Source: Azospira inquinata
GTDB taxonomy: Bacteria; Pseudomonadota; Gammaproteobacteria; Burkholderiales; Rhodocyclaceae
Direction of reading: 5' to 3'
Length of the DNA stretch: 64,000 bases
Assembly (NCBI RefSeq): GCF_018905915.1
Contig: NZ_CP064782.1
Coordinates: forward strand, 930,001 to 994,000
Shown here: positions 54,127 to 62,602 of the stretch, one piece after another
Position numbering within the stretch: the first letter of the stretch is position 1
Layout of the letters: each line of letters starts with the position of its first letter
The notes under the pieces: model-generated
The model's database searches: none
Told to the model about the DNA's origin: nothing
What the model saw: the letters and a program-made list of their open reading frames with translations, nothing else
Program-made: the position numbers and the translations under genes

Positions 54127-54409
54127 ATCCAGAAGAAGTATTAGAGCTTGCTATTCTATCAGATACACCCCGGATTCCTGGCAGCACGCCAACGGAATAA
54201 GTGGCGCCCGGCTTAACCCGGCCCCCGTTCCCGGCCTTTCCACGTCCCCTGGGCATCCAGCGCCCCACCGCCTGGCTTTCCGGAATTTTTGCGACCCACC
54301 TCTTGCGCAATATATTCGTATGGGATATTTTTCCCGCAGAAGCCGTTACAAATCATTACATTAATTACACACATCTATTTTTCCATCCTTTCCCGAGGCG
54401 CCATCGTCC
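54127..54409. other. Divergent mlaF-mshL control region
   Basis: 283 bases without a gene. Minus side: TAGAAT near 54153-54158 may be the mla -10 box. Plus side: 54300-54385 is markedly AT-rich (ATATATT, TTACATTAATTAC) and probably holds the pilus operon promoter, but I cannot assign one set of hexamers with confidence. No sigma-54 -24/-12 element was found. Confidence 0.45.
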
Positions 54410-56290
54410 ATGCACGCCCCTTGGCTTTTCCGCCGCCCCCTGCCCACCTGGGCGGCACTTGCTTCCTGGATAGGATGGCTCAGCGGCTGCTCCACGCCCC
54501 TGGCACCCCCGCCCGACCCCGCCCATCTGCAACAAGCGGCCACCATCCCAACCGCTAGGGCGCCCATTCCCCCCATCTCCCGCGGTGAACTCCTACCGCC
54601 TCCACCCATTCCCGGGCAGGAGGAAGAAACATACAACGTGGTGGTGCATCAGGTGGAACTCCCTGACCTCCTCTTTGCCCTGGCCCGGGACGCTAGGATC
54701 AACGTAGATATTCACCCGGGCATCCACGGCGTCGTCTCCCTCAACGCAGTGAATCAGACCCTGCCCCAGATTCTGGACCGGCTGGCCCGCCAGGCGGATA
54801 TCCGCTACCGGCTGGGGGACGGCCTTCTGGAAGTAATGCCCGACACGCCCTACCTCCACACCTACAAGGTGGATTACGTGAATATGGAACGGGATACGGC
54901 GGGTACGGTGGCGGTCACCACCCAGATCGCCACCGCCGGACCGGGCGCCAATCCGGCGGCGGGCACGGTCACCCCCACCAATGCCACCCAGGGGAGCGGC
55001 AACAGTTCCATCACCCGGGTGGAAAACAAGGCCCACCACAAATTCTGGGAATCCCTGATCCAGAATCTCAAAGACCTGTTGCGGGAAACGGACAAAATTC
55101 TTCCCGAAGGTTCCAGTGAAACCGTGGTGGAACAGGCGTCGGCCCAAACCACCACGGGCACGGGCAGCACAGCCCCGGCTCCCCGGGGCAAAGGCAGCAC
55201 GGTGCAAAATGGCCTGGCGGCCAGTCCCAATCCGGCCACCTTGCAAAACAGTGGCACCACCATCGTGCGCAAAACCACGTTCCGGGAGGCCGCCTCGGTA
55301 ATCGCCCACCCGGAAACCGGCACCCTCACCGTACGGGCCACCCAGAAGCAGCAGGAAAAGGTGCAGGAGTACCTGGATGCGGTCATGGCCAGCGCCAAGC
55401 GTCAGGTGCTCATTGAAGCCACCATTGCGGAAGTCCAGCTGTCCCAGAACTACCAGCAGGGTATTGACTGGCTGCGACTCAACCCGGGCTCCGGCTGGTC
55501 CGTGGTTCAGGAAGCCTCCGCCAATCTGACGGACCTGAACGCCAATTTCTTCCAGCTCAGTTACACCCGGGCAGGGGACGGGCGTAGCAACCAGGGCACT
55601 CTGAAATTGCTGGAATCCTTTGGCGTGGTGAAAGTCCTCTCCAGCCCCAAGATCAGCGTCATGAATAACCAGACGGCGGTGATCAAGGTCATCGACAACG
55701 AGGTCTATTTCACCATCAAGGCGGACACCACCCAGAACCAGACCACCACGGTCACCACCTACACCACCACCCTCAACTCCGTCCCGGTGGGCTTTGTCAT
55801 GAACGTCACCCCGGAAATCAGCCACCACGACAGCGTGCTGCTCAACATCCGCCCCAGCATTTCCCGCATCGTCAGCTATGTGGCCGATCCCAATCCGGCC
55901 CTCCGGGCCAATGCGGCCAATGGTCTGCAAAGCGATATCACCAGCCAGATTCCGGTCATCCGCACCCGGGAAATGGAAACCATGATCCGGGTGGAAAACG
56001 GCAACATCGCCGTCATGGGGGGCCTGATGGAGGAAGGGCTGCGCAACGCGGACAACACGGTCCCCGGCCTGTCTCGCATTCCCCTGCTGGGCAATCTCTT
56101 CACCCATCGGAACGACGCCACCAGCAAGACCGAGCTGGTTATTTTCCTGCGCCCCACGGTCATCCGGGAAGCCAGCCTGGACGGAGACTACCGGGGGCAA
56201 AAGCGGCTTTTGCCCGATCCGGAATTTTTCCGCCACAACCCGGGGCCCCGCCAGCAAATGGCCCCCTCCGGAGGGGAGAACGCCCCATGA
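54410..56290 (+). CDS. mshL: MSHA-type pilus secretin MshL
   Basis: A 626-residue outer-membrane secretin, the exit channel of a MSHA-type IV pilus. Lipobox GWLSGC (Cys27). A secretin/TonB short N-terminal domain follows (about 70-140, YNVVVHQVELPDLLFALARDARINVDI), then a Gly/Thr/Ser-rich insert (about 180-290), then the secretin core: IAHPETGTLTVRATQKQQEKVQEYLD, VLIEATIAEVQLSQNYQQGIDW, VVKVLSSPKISVMNNQTAVIKV, LLNIRPSIS and VPGLSRIPLLGNLFTHR. First gene of the pilus operon. Confidence 0.94.
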   Translation: MHAPWLFRRPLPTWAALASWIGWLSGCSTPLAPPPDPAHLQQAATIPTARAPIPPISRGELLPPPPIPGQEEETYNVVVHQVELPDLLFALARDARINVDIHPGIHGVVSLNAVNQTLPQILDRLARQADIRYRLGDGLLEVMPDTPYLHTYKVDYVNMERDTAGTVAVTTQIATAGPGANPAAGTVTPTNATQGSGNSSITRVENKAHHKFWESLIQNLKDLLRETDKILPEGSSETVVEQASAQTTTGTGSTAPAPRGKGSTVQNGLAASPNPATLQNSGTTIVRKTTFREAASVIAHPETGTLTVRATQKQQEKVQEYLDAVMASAKRQVLIEATIAEVQLSQNYQQGIDWLRLNPGSGWSVVQEASANLTDLNANFFQLSYTRAGDGRSNQGTLKLLESFGVVKVLSSPKISVMNNQTAVIKVIDNEVYFTIKADTTQNQTTTVTTYTTTLNSVPVGFVMNVTPEISHHDSVLLNIRPSISRIVSYVADPNPALRANAANGLQSDITSQIPVIRTREMETMIRVENGNIAVMGGLMEEGLRNADNTVPGLSRIPLLGNLFTHRNDATSKTELVIFLRPTVIREASLDGDYRGQKRLLPDPEFFRHNPGPRQQMAPSGGENAP

Positions 56291-57189
56291 AGCCCGGTGC
56301 CTGCTCCCAATTTCCGGCCCCCGGCTATCAAGCTCCGGAAGAAAAGCTACAGGGTCCCAAGCCCTTTCTGATCCTGGACGTCCTGGGCCTTTTGCTTGCA
56401 GCCACCCCCTCGTCCCCGCTCCTGGCCGGAGCTCCCTCCCTGCAGGAGGCGCCAGCCCAGGCCCAATCCTCCCCCCCCGCCCCTAGGGCCAAGCCCGCCG
56501 CTCCCTCCGCACGGCTTCCGGCCCATCCGACTGCAACGAAACCGGGATTAGCCGGGAGAGCCAGAGTCCGCGCCCCTGCCAGCGACATTCGTATCACCCC
56601 CAACCCGGCCCCCACGGATCTCCTAACCCAGGCCTATCAAGCCCTGGTGGCCGGTCAGGACGGGCCCGCCGGAGCACTTTACGCCCGAATACTGGCCCAC
56701 CACCCCCATCATCCGGACGCCATGAACGGTTTGGCGGCCCTGGCCCTACGCCAAGGGCAATACGGTCCGGCAGCGGCCTGGTATCAAAAAGCCCTGGCCG
56801 CCCATCCCCAGGATGTGACGGCCCGGGTGGGCCTGCTCCGGCTCAAGGGAGAAATCAATCCCATGGCCACGGAAAGCGCCCTGCACCAGCTGTTGCAGGA
56901 AAGTCCGGAGGCCTGCGACGGCTACCAGGCCCTGGGCATCCTCCTCGCGGATCAAGCCCGCTGGGGAGAAGCTCGAGAAGCTTTTCAGCAGGCCAACACC
57001 TGTCGGCCGGGGAATCCGAATACGCTGCTCAATCTGGCCGTCAGCCTGGATCACCTGAGTAAAAGCCAGGCCCGGGACTACTACCGGCAGGCCTTGCAGG
57101 CTGGAGAACCCGGGGCTGCCCATTTTGACCGGGAAGGAGCCCGAGCCCGACTAGCGGCCCTGGAAGGGGCCGAGGCCTCCACCCCATGA
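56287..57189 (+). CDS. mshN: TPR-repeat pilus assembly protein (MshN-like)
   Basis: A 300-residue protein. A short hydrophobic stretch (about 25-50) is followed by a Pro/Ala-rich linker (about 50-100) and then TPR repeats (about 108-290; LTQAYQALVAGQDGPAGALYARILAHHPHHPDA, AALALRQGQYGPAAAWYQKALAAHPQD). Overall plan and position fit MshN. It overlaps mshL and mshE by four bases each. The AAA+ gene mshM, usually between mshL and mshN, is missing. Confidence 0.8.
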   Translation: MKPGACSQFPAPGYQAPEEKLQGPKPFLILDVLGLLLAATPSSPLLAGAPSLQEAPAQAQSSPPAPRAKPAAPSARLPAHPTATKPGLAGRARVRAPASDIRITPNPAPTDLLTQAYQALVAGQDGPAGALYARILAHHPHHPDAMNGLAALALRQGQYGPAAAWYQKALAAHPQDVTARVGLLRLKGEINPMATESALHQLLQESPEACDGYQALGILLADQARWGEAREAFQQANTCRPGNPNTLLNLAVSLDHLSKSQARDYYRQALQAGEPGAAHFDREGARARLAALEGAEASTP

Positions 57190-58904
57190 ACGAGCCCCAG
57201 TCCCGCCCGGCCCTGCAACGGCCCCTGGGCCAGGAACTCCTGGCCCGGGGGGCGATTTCACCGGATCAACTGGAGATTGCCCTGCGGGAACAACTGCGGG
57301 AGCGGGCGCCCCTGGGGCGGCTGCTTACCGGTCTGGGTTTCATCTCGGAAGCCACCCTGCGGGATTTGCTGGCGGAACACCAGGGCATCCCAGGCATCGA
57401 CCTGGATCAGGTCCTGATCGCCCCGGAAGCCTTGGCCCGCATTCCCAAAGCCTTTGCCCAGCAACACCATCTCCTGCCCCTAAACCTCAGCACCCGACCT
57501 CCCCGGCTGAGTCTGGCCATGGCCAATGCTTGGGACGTGGTGGCTAAGGATCGGGTACGGGCCCTGCTGGGGCCGGAGTGGGAGCTGGACATTTATCTGG
57601 CAGGAGAATCGGAAATTGCCCAGGCGGTGGAGCAGCATTACGGCGGCGCCCTGTCCATCGACGCCATCCTGAAGGAAATCGAAGAAGGCCCCGCCCCCGC
57701 CGCCGATCCGGGGACCGCTCCCCGGGATTTTCAGCAGCCAGTGATCCGCCTGGTGGATGCCCTGCTGGCGGACGGGGTACGGCAACAGGCCTCGGATATT
57801 CATTTCGAACCGGAGGCAGGCTTTCTCCGCATCCGCTATCGCATTGACGGCCTGTTGCGCCAGATCCGGGCCCTCCATCTGGCCTACTGGCCCGCCATGG
57901 CTGTCCGTCTCAAGGTCATGAGCGGCCTCAACATCGCGGAAAGCCGGGCCCCCCAGGATGGCCATTTTCAACGCCAGCTGGGGGGCCGCCGGGTGGATTT
58001 TCGGGTCTCCACCCACCCCACCCTGCACGGGGAAAACCTGGTCCTACGTATCCTGGACCGACACCGGGGCCTGCTGCCCCTGGCCGCCCTGGGCCTAGCG
58101 GAAGACCACCGGACCACCCTGGAGCGCCTGTTGCATCGCCCGGAAGGCATCCTCCTGGTCACCGGCCCCACGGGCGCGGGCAAAACCACCACCCTCTATT
58201 CCCTGCTGGCCCAGCTGAACCAGGAAGGGGTGAATCTCATGACCCTGGAGGACCCGGTGGAATATCCCACGGCCCTGATGCGGCAAAGCTGTGTCAATGA
58301 AGGGGCCCGGCTGGATTTCGCCAACGGCATCCGCACCCTCATGCGCCAGGATCCGGACATTATTCTGGTAGGGGAAATCCGGGACCCGGATACGGCCATC
58401 ATGGCCTTCCGGGCGGCCATGACCGGCCATCAGGTGTTTTCCACCCTGCACGCCAATTCCGCCCTGGGCGCCATTCCCCGGCTCAAAGACCTGGGCATCG
58501 GCCCGGACATCCTGTCCGGCAACCTAATCGGGGTAGTAGCCCAGCGCCTGGTGCGGAAAATCTGCCCCCATTGCCGGGAAACCTATACCCCCACGCCCCA
58601 GGAGTCCCTGCAACTGGGCCTCCCCGGGGAAGAACTGGTGCTCTATCGGGGCACCGGCTGTGATCATTGCCAGCACCAGGGCTACCGGGGCCGGGTCGCC
58701 ATTATGGAATTGTGGGAAAACACCCCGGAGCAGGATGATCTGATCGCCCAGGGCGCCTCCCTTCCCCTGCTCCGAACAGCCGCCCGCCAACAGGGCCTAC
58801 GCAGCCTGCAGGAGGACGGCTGGCGGCGGGTCCTGGACGGCACCACCACCCTGGCGGAACTCCTCCGGGTGGTGGGTCTTCCTCCCCGGGAGCCGGCACC
58901 ATGA
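57186..58904 (+). CDS. mshE: MSHA-type pilus extension ATPase MshE
   Basis: A 572-residue GspE/PilB-type hexameric ATPase. N-terminal MshEN domain (about 1-155) with two tandem LG-x7-G-x6-L motifs that in Vibrio MshE bind cyclic di-GMP. The catalytic part has Walker A TGPTGAGKTTTLYSLL (about 325), the Asp box LMTLEDPVEYP, Walker B ILVGEIRDPDTA, and a zinc site with CPHC (about 460) and CDHC. In both MshEN motifs the usual leading Arg is Pro. Co-translated with the TPR gene and mshG. Confidence 0.95.
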   Translation: MNEPQSRPALQRPLGQELLARGAISPDQLEIALREQLRERAPLGRLLTGLGFISEATLRDLLAEHQGIPGIDLDQVLIAPEALARIPKAFAQQHHLLPLNLSTRPPRLSLAMANAWDVVAKDRVRALLGPEWELDIYLAGESEIAQAVEQHYGGALSIDAILKEIEEGPAPAADPGTAPRDFQQPVIRLVDALLADGVRQQASDIHFEPEAGFLRIRYRIDGLLRQIRALHLAYWPAMAVRLKVMSGLNIAESRAPQDGHFQRQLGGRRVDFRVSTHPTLHGENLVLRILDRHRGLLPLAALGLAEDHRTTLERLLHRPEGILLVTGPTGAGKTTTLYSLLAQLNQEGVNLMTLEDPVEYPTALMRQSCVNEGARLDFANGIRTLMRQDPDIILVGEIRDPDTAIMAFRAAMTGHQVFSTLHANSALGAIPRLKDLGIGPDILSGNLIGVVAQRLVRKICPHCRETYTPTPQESLQLGLPGEELVLYRGTGCDHCQHQGYRGRVAIMELWENTPEQDDLIAQGASLPLLRTAARQQGLRSLQEDGWRRVLDGTTTLAELLRVVGLPPREPAP

Positions 58905-60100
58905 CCCTCTACCGCTATCGGGCAGTCGATCCCCGGGGCCGTCGCCAGGAAGGCCAGCTGGAGGCCGCCCACCTGGAAGACCTGGAAGCCCGCCTGCACC
59001 GTCTCGGGCTGGATCTGATTGGAGCCCGCCCCGGCACTTATCGCCGGCGGGGAAGGGGCACCCTGGGCCGCCGGGATCGCATCCTCCTCTATTTCCATCT
59101 GGAACAATTGCTCCACGCTGGCCTTCCCCTCTGGGAAAGCCTATTGGAAATCCGCCATGGAGAAGAAAGCCCCGCCCTGGGGGATGTGGTCACTGGCCTG
59201 ATCGAAGGTCTGGAAGGGGGACTGACCCTGTCCCAGGCCATGGCCCACCACCCCGGCCCCTTTCCCCCCACGGAAATCCAGCTGATCCGGGCCGGGGAAC
59301 TATCCGGACGGCTTCTGGAAATTCTCCGGGAACTGACGGAAACCCTGAAATGGGAAGACGAAATTCACGCCCAAACCCGCCGCCTGCTCCTCTACCCGGC
59401 CCTGCTGGCGGCCATGGTGCTGGGAAGCAGCGGCTTTTTACTCATCTACCTGGTGCCCCAGCTACAGAGCTTTGTCCGCCACCTGGGCCATGAGCTGCCC
59501 CTCTCCACCCGCCTGCTGTTCGCCCTCTCCGATCTGCTGGTGTACCACGGTCAGGCCCTAGCCCTGGGCCTGCTGGGACTGGGATGCCTGGGAATCCTCC
59601 TGTCGCGCTGGACGCCCCGATTCCAGGACTTTCGGGACCGTTGGCTGCTGCGCCTGCCGAAAATCGGCCCCCTCTTGGAAAAAAGCCTGCTGGCCAGATT
59701 TGCCCGCAGTCTTGCCCTGCTCTACGGCGCCGGCATTTCCGTGCTGGAGGGGCTCCAGGCCTGCGCCACCCTGGTGGGCAACCGCCATGTCCATGGCGGC
59801 ATTGTTCGGGTGGGGGAACAGATCGCCGCCGGCACCAGCCTGAGCGGCGCCTTTGCCAGCGCCCACCTGTTTCCGCCCCTGATGCTGCGCATGGTGCAGA
59901 TGGGGGAAACCACCGGCGCCCTGGACCAGGCCCTGCGCAATGTAGCCTATTTCTATGACCGGGATATCCGGGAACAGCTGGGGCGCCTGCAAGCCCTACT
60001 GGAGCCCTGCCTGACCCTCATCCTGGGAAGCCTGCTGGGCTGGATCATGGTCGCCATCCTGGGGCCCATCTACGACGCGGTGGCAACCCTGGGACACTGA
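58901..60100 (+). CDS. mshG: Pilus inner-membrane platform protein MshG (GspF family)
   Basis: A 399-residue GspF/PilC-type protein with two repeats of the T2SSF domain (about 60-190 and 260-390) and three membrane helices (LLAAMVLGSSGFLLIYLVPQL; ALALGLLGLGCLGILL; LEPCLTLILGSLLGWIMVAIL). Starts YRYRAVDPRGRRQEGQLEA. It anchors the assembly ATPase and overlaps mshE by four bases. Confidence 0.95.
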   Translation: MTLYRYRAVDPRGRRQEGQLEAAHLEDLEARLHRLGLDLIGARPGTYRRRGRGTLGRRDRILLYFHLEQLLHAGLPLWESLLEIRHGEESPALGDVVTGLIEGLEGGLTLSQAMAHHPGPFPPTEIQLIRAGELSGRLLEILRELTETLKWEDEIHAQTRRLLLYPALLAAMVLGSSGFLLIYLVPQLQSFVRHLGHELPLSTRLLFALSDLLVYHGQALALGLLGLGCLGILLSRWTPRFQDFRDRWLLRLPKIGPLLEKSLLARFARSLALLYGAGISVLEGLQACATLVGNRHVHGGIVRVGEQIAAGTSLSGAFASAHLFPPLMLRMVQMGETTGALDQALRNVAYFYDRDIREQLGRLQALLEPCLTLILGSLLGWIMVAILGPIYDAVATLGH

Positions 60101-60105
60101 CCGCC

Positions 60106-61569
60106 ATGGGCCTCCACCGCATTCTCTACCTCACGGATCAGGGCCTGATCGTCTTCCGCCGGGAAAAAGGGTGGGTTCGGGAAGAGGCCCGCTTTTCCCC
60201 GGACCCGGAGGGGCAGACCCGGTACACCCGCTTTCTGGATCTGTCCCCGGGCCGCTATGACCTGCTCTGGGATCTGGGACAGGAAGTCTATCGGGAAGAA
60301 GCCCTGCCCCGACTCCGAGGTAGGGAGCGGCAGCAGCTGATACAGCGCAAACTGGCCCAGCACTTTCCCCACAGTCCCTTTCGCGGCGCCCTGCCCCTGG
60401 GCATTAGCCAGCAGCAGCGGGAAGAAGAAAGTTTCCTCTTCCTGGCCCTCACCGCCCCCGAAGTCACCCAGGCCTGGGTCGCCCCCCTGGAAGCCCGACA
60501 GCTGCCCGTGGGTCAGGTCACCTGCCTGCCCCTGATTCTGGCCCAGTTGGTGCGCCAGGGCTGGCTGCCGGGCCAGGGTCTGCTCCTCACCCGGCAGGGG
60601 GACCGCCTGCGGCAAAGCTATTTCGCCCAGGGCCAACTCCATTTTTCCCGTCAGGTGAACCTGCCAGCGGGGCCGGAAGCCTGGCCCCAACTCCTGAGGG
60701 AAACGGCCCACTGCCACCAATATCTGCTTGGACAGCGGCTCCTGGAGCGGCACCAGCCTTTGGCGGTCCATCTGCTTTCCCCGGGGGAGGAGGAGCCCGA
60801 GGGCAGGGCAGAAGGCCAGGAGCCGCCCTGGTGCCGCCTGGACGCCACGGCCCTTGCCCGCCATCTGGGCGCCTCCCCGGCCAGTCCTTCCATCACCCTG
60901 CCCCAGCTTTGGGCCCAGGCCCTGGTGCGCAAGCCCCCCTCCACCGCCTTCGCCCCCGCCGCCCTGGGCCAGACCTACCGTTGGCAACGTTGGGAACGGA
61001 CCCTGGTGGGGGCCGGAGCCGGCAGCTTTTGCCTCGGCCTCGCCCTGGGGGCCCTGGATCTGGGGGAAGCACGCCAATGGCAACAGATAGCCACCGCCAA
61101 CCAACAGGCCCTGATTGCCTCCCCGGAGCTACTCCCCACCGGGGAAACCCAGAGCCCCACCCCTCCTTCCGTACCGCCAACCTTGCTGGCCCGGCTGGAG
61201 CAGCAGGAAGAACAACGCCCCGATCCCCGCCGCCTGCTCCATCAGCTCAGTGGGCTGCTGGACCAGGCCCCGGGCCTTCGGCTAACACGCCTGGAATGGA
61301 CCGGTGAAGAGGCGGGAGAAGCGCCCTCTCCCCTGTCTGCCTCCACCAAACACCCTCTCCCCCAGGGCCCCCATTTGGCCTTGGAAGGGGAAATCCAGGA
61401 GGAGGAAGGCCCGTCTCCCGTCCGCCGGGAGGCTGACTTCGCCACCCCCCTAAATCAATTCCGGGCAGCCCTGGAGGCCAACGCCCAACTTCAGGGCCGA
61501 ATTCAGGGCGATGCCACCAGTTCATCCCCAGCTTTCCGGGGCGAAATCTGGTCCAGGAACAAGCCATGA
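60106..61569 (+). CDS. Pilus inner-membrane assembly protein, PilM/PilN-like (MshI-like)
   Basis: A 487-residue product. Residues about 1-270 look like a divergent PilM-type actin-like domain (YDLLWDLGQEVYREEALPRL, LLLTRQGDRLRQSYFAQGQL). One membrane helix lies at about 303-322 (LVGAGAGSFCLGLALGALDL), followed by a PilN-like periplasmic part with a long Pro/Glu-rich insert and a terminal Gln-rich region. It thus seems to combine PilM and PilN parts in one chain, as MshI does. Weak sequence identity; the call rests on position between mshG and the MshJ-like gene. Confidence 0.7.
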   Translation: MGLHRILYLTDQGLIVFRREKGWVREEARFSPDPEGQTRYTRFLDLSPGRYDLLWDLGQEVYREEALPRLRGRERQQLIQRKLAQHFPHSPFRGALPLGISQQQREEESFLFLALTAPEVTQAWVAPLEARQLPVGQVTCLPLILAQLVRQGWLPGQGLLLTRQGDRLRQSYFAQGQLHFSRQVNLPAGPEAWPQLLRETAHCHQYLLGQRLLERHQPLAVHLLSPGEEEPEGRAEGQEPPWCRLDATALARHLGASPASPSITLPQLWAQALVRKPPSTAFAPAALGQTYRWQRWERTLVGAGAGSFCLGLALGALDLGEARQWQQIATANQQALIASPELLPTGETQSPTPPSVPPTLLARLEQQEEQRPDPRRLLHQLSGLLDQAPGLRLTRLEWTGEEAGEAPSPLSASTKHPLPQGPHLALEGEIQEEEGPSPVRREADFATPLNQFRAALEANAQLQGRIQGDATSSSPAFRGEIWSRNKP

Positions 61570-62183
61570 GACAGCTTCCGCCACAATTCGCCGCCCTCCG
61601 CCGGGGCATCCTGGTGGCCCTCCTGGGGGTGGGGGGCGGGCTGATGATCTGGGGCGGCAGTCATTCCGCCTACCTGAAAGCCAAGGATCAAGCCCAAGCG
61701 AGCCAGGCCCAGGTGGAACAACAGGGCCTGGCCCGGCAGCGGGGGATTCAGGCTCAGAAACAGCGCCAACATCTGGCCCAGCGCCTGAGCCAGGCCCAAG
61801 GAAAAGGCTGGATCACCGCTTCCCGGCCAGGGGAAGATCGTCCCCTGGCCCCCCTCCTTTCCCCTGCCCGTTATCCCGGCCTTACCCTGCGCCCTGCCGA
61901 GCCCCGCTTTCTGGCTCAGGAAGCGGGCTGGCGTCTGGTTTCCCAGTCCATTCAGATTCACCTTCCCCTGCGTCATGAAGCTCAGTTGCTTGATCTCCTG
62001 GGGCAGCTCCAGTCGCCCGGCCAGGGGCTGCTGCGGGTACAAAACTGCCAAGTGGCCTGGGCCGAGCCCCCGGAGGAAGGGGGGCTCACCGGAGAGCCTC
62101 CCCAGCCTGGAGCCCTGGCAGCCGACTGCCGGGTGGAGCGGCTCACCCTCCAGGCTCCCCCTCCAGGGGAGACATCACCATGA
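61566..62183 (+). CDS. PilO/MshJ-like pilus assembly protein
   Basis: A 205-residue bitopic protein: membrane helix at about 14-30 (GILVALLGVGGGLMIWGG), a coiled coil (KAKDQAQASQAQVEQQGLARQRGIQAQKQRQHLAQRL, about 38-75) and a C-terminal alpha/beta domain (LVSQSIQIHLPLRHEAQLLDLLGQLQS). This is the plan of PilO/MshJ, which forms the inner-membrane alignment complex with PilN. It overlaps both neighbours by four bases. Confidence 0.72.
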   Translation: MRQLPPQFAALRRGILVALLGVGGGLMIWGGSHSAYLKAKDQAQASQAQVEQQGLARQRGIQAQKQRQHLAQRLSQAQGKGWITASRPGEDRPLAPLLSPARYPGLTLRPAEPRFLAQEAGWRLVSQSIQIHLPLRHEAQLLDLLGQLQSPGQGLLRVQNCQVAWAEPPEEGGLTGEPPQPGALAADCRVERLTLQAPPPGETSP

Positions 62184-62602
62184 CCCGGTCCCAGGCCGAA
62201 CTCCTGGCCGCCTTGCTGCTGGGCATAAGCCTGCCCGTCCCCGGGGAGGAGGAACTGGGGCGCCTTTTCTATACTCCGGAGCAGCGGCAACTGCTGGACT
62301 GGCAGGCCCTGCACCCGGGAGGGGCCCCGGCACCAGCGCTGGGCGCCCCCACCCTGGTGCTGAACGGCCTGGTACAACGCTCCCGAGGCCCCCAGACCCT
62401 GTGGATCAACGGTCAGGCCCTGTCCGCCCCGGGCCGGGAGGCGCCCCCGCCTTTCCGCTACCTGCCCCGGCATCCGGGAGCCCTTCTCCTGCCCGCCTCC
62501 CCCCGGCGCCCGGCCCTCAGTTTCCGGGTGGGGGAAACATGGCAGCAGGGCCATGCCCGTCCCCGCTCCCTCCTGGAACCGGGCCATGCCGCCAGTCCCT
62601 GA
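62180..62602 (+). CDS. PilP/MshK-like short periplasmic pilus protein
   Basis: A 140-residue product: short hydrophobic N terminus (AELLAALLLGISLPV), then GRLFYTPEQRQLLD and a small beta-type core with LVLNGLVQRSRGPQTLWINGQAL, reminiscent of MshK and PilP-like proteins that link the inner-membrane complex to the secretin. It overlaps the next gene by 17 bases. Call mainly from motif memory and position. Confidence 0.65.
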   Translation: MTRSQAELLAALLLGISLPVPGEEELGRLFYTPEQRQLLDWQALHPGGAPAPALGAPTLVLNGLVQRSRGPQTLWINGQALSAPGREAPPPFRYLPRHPGALLLPASPRRPALSFRVGETWQQGHARPRSLLEPGHAASP

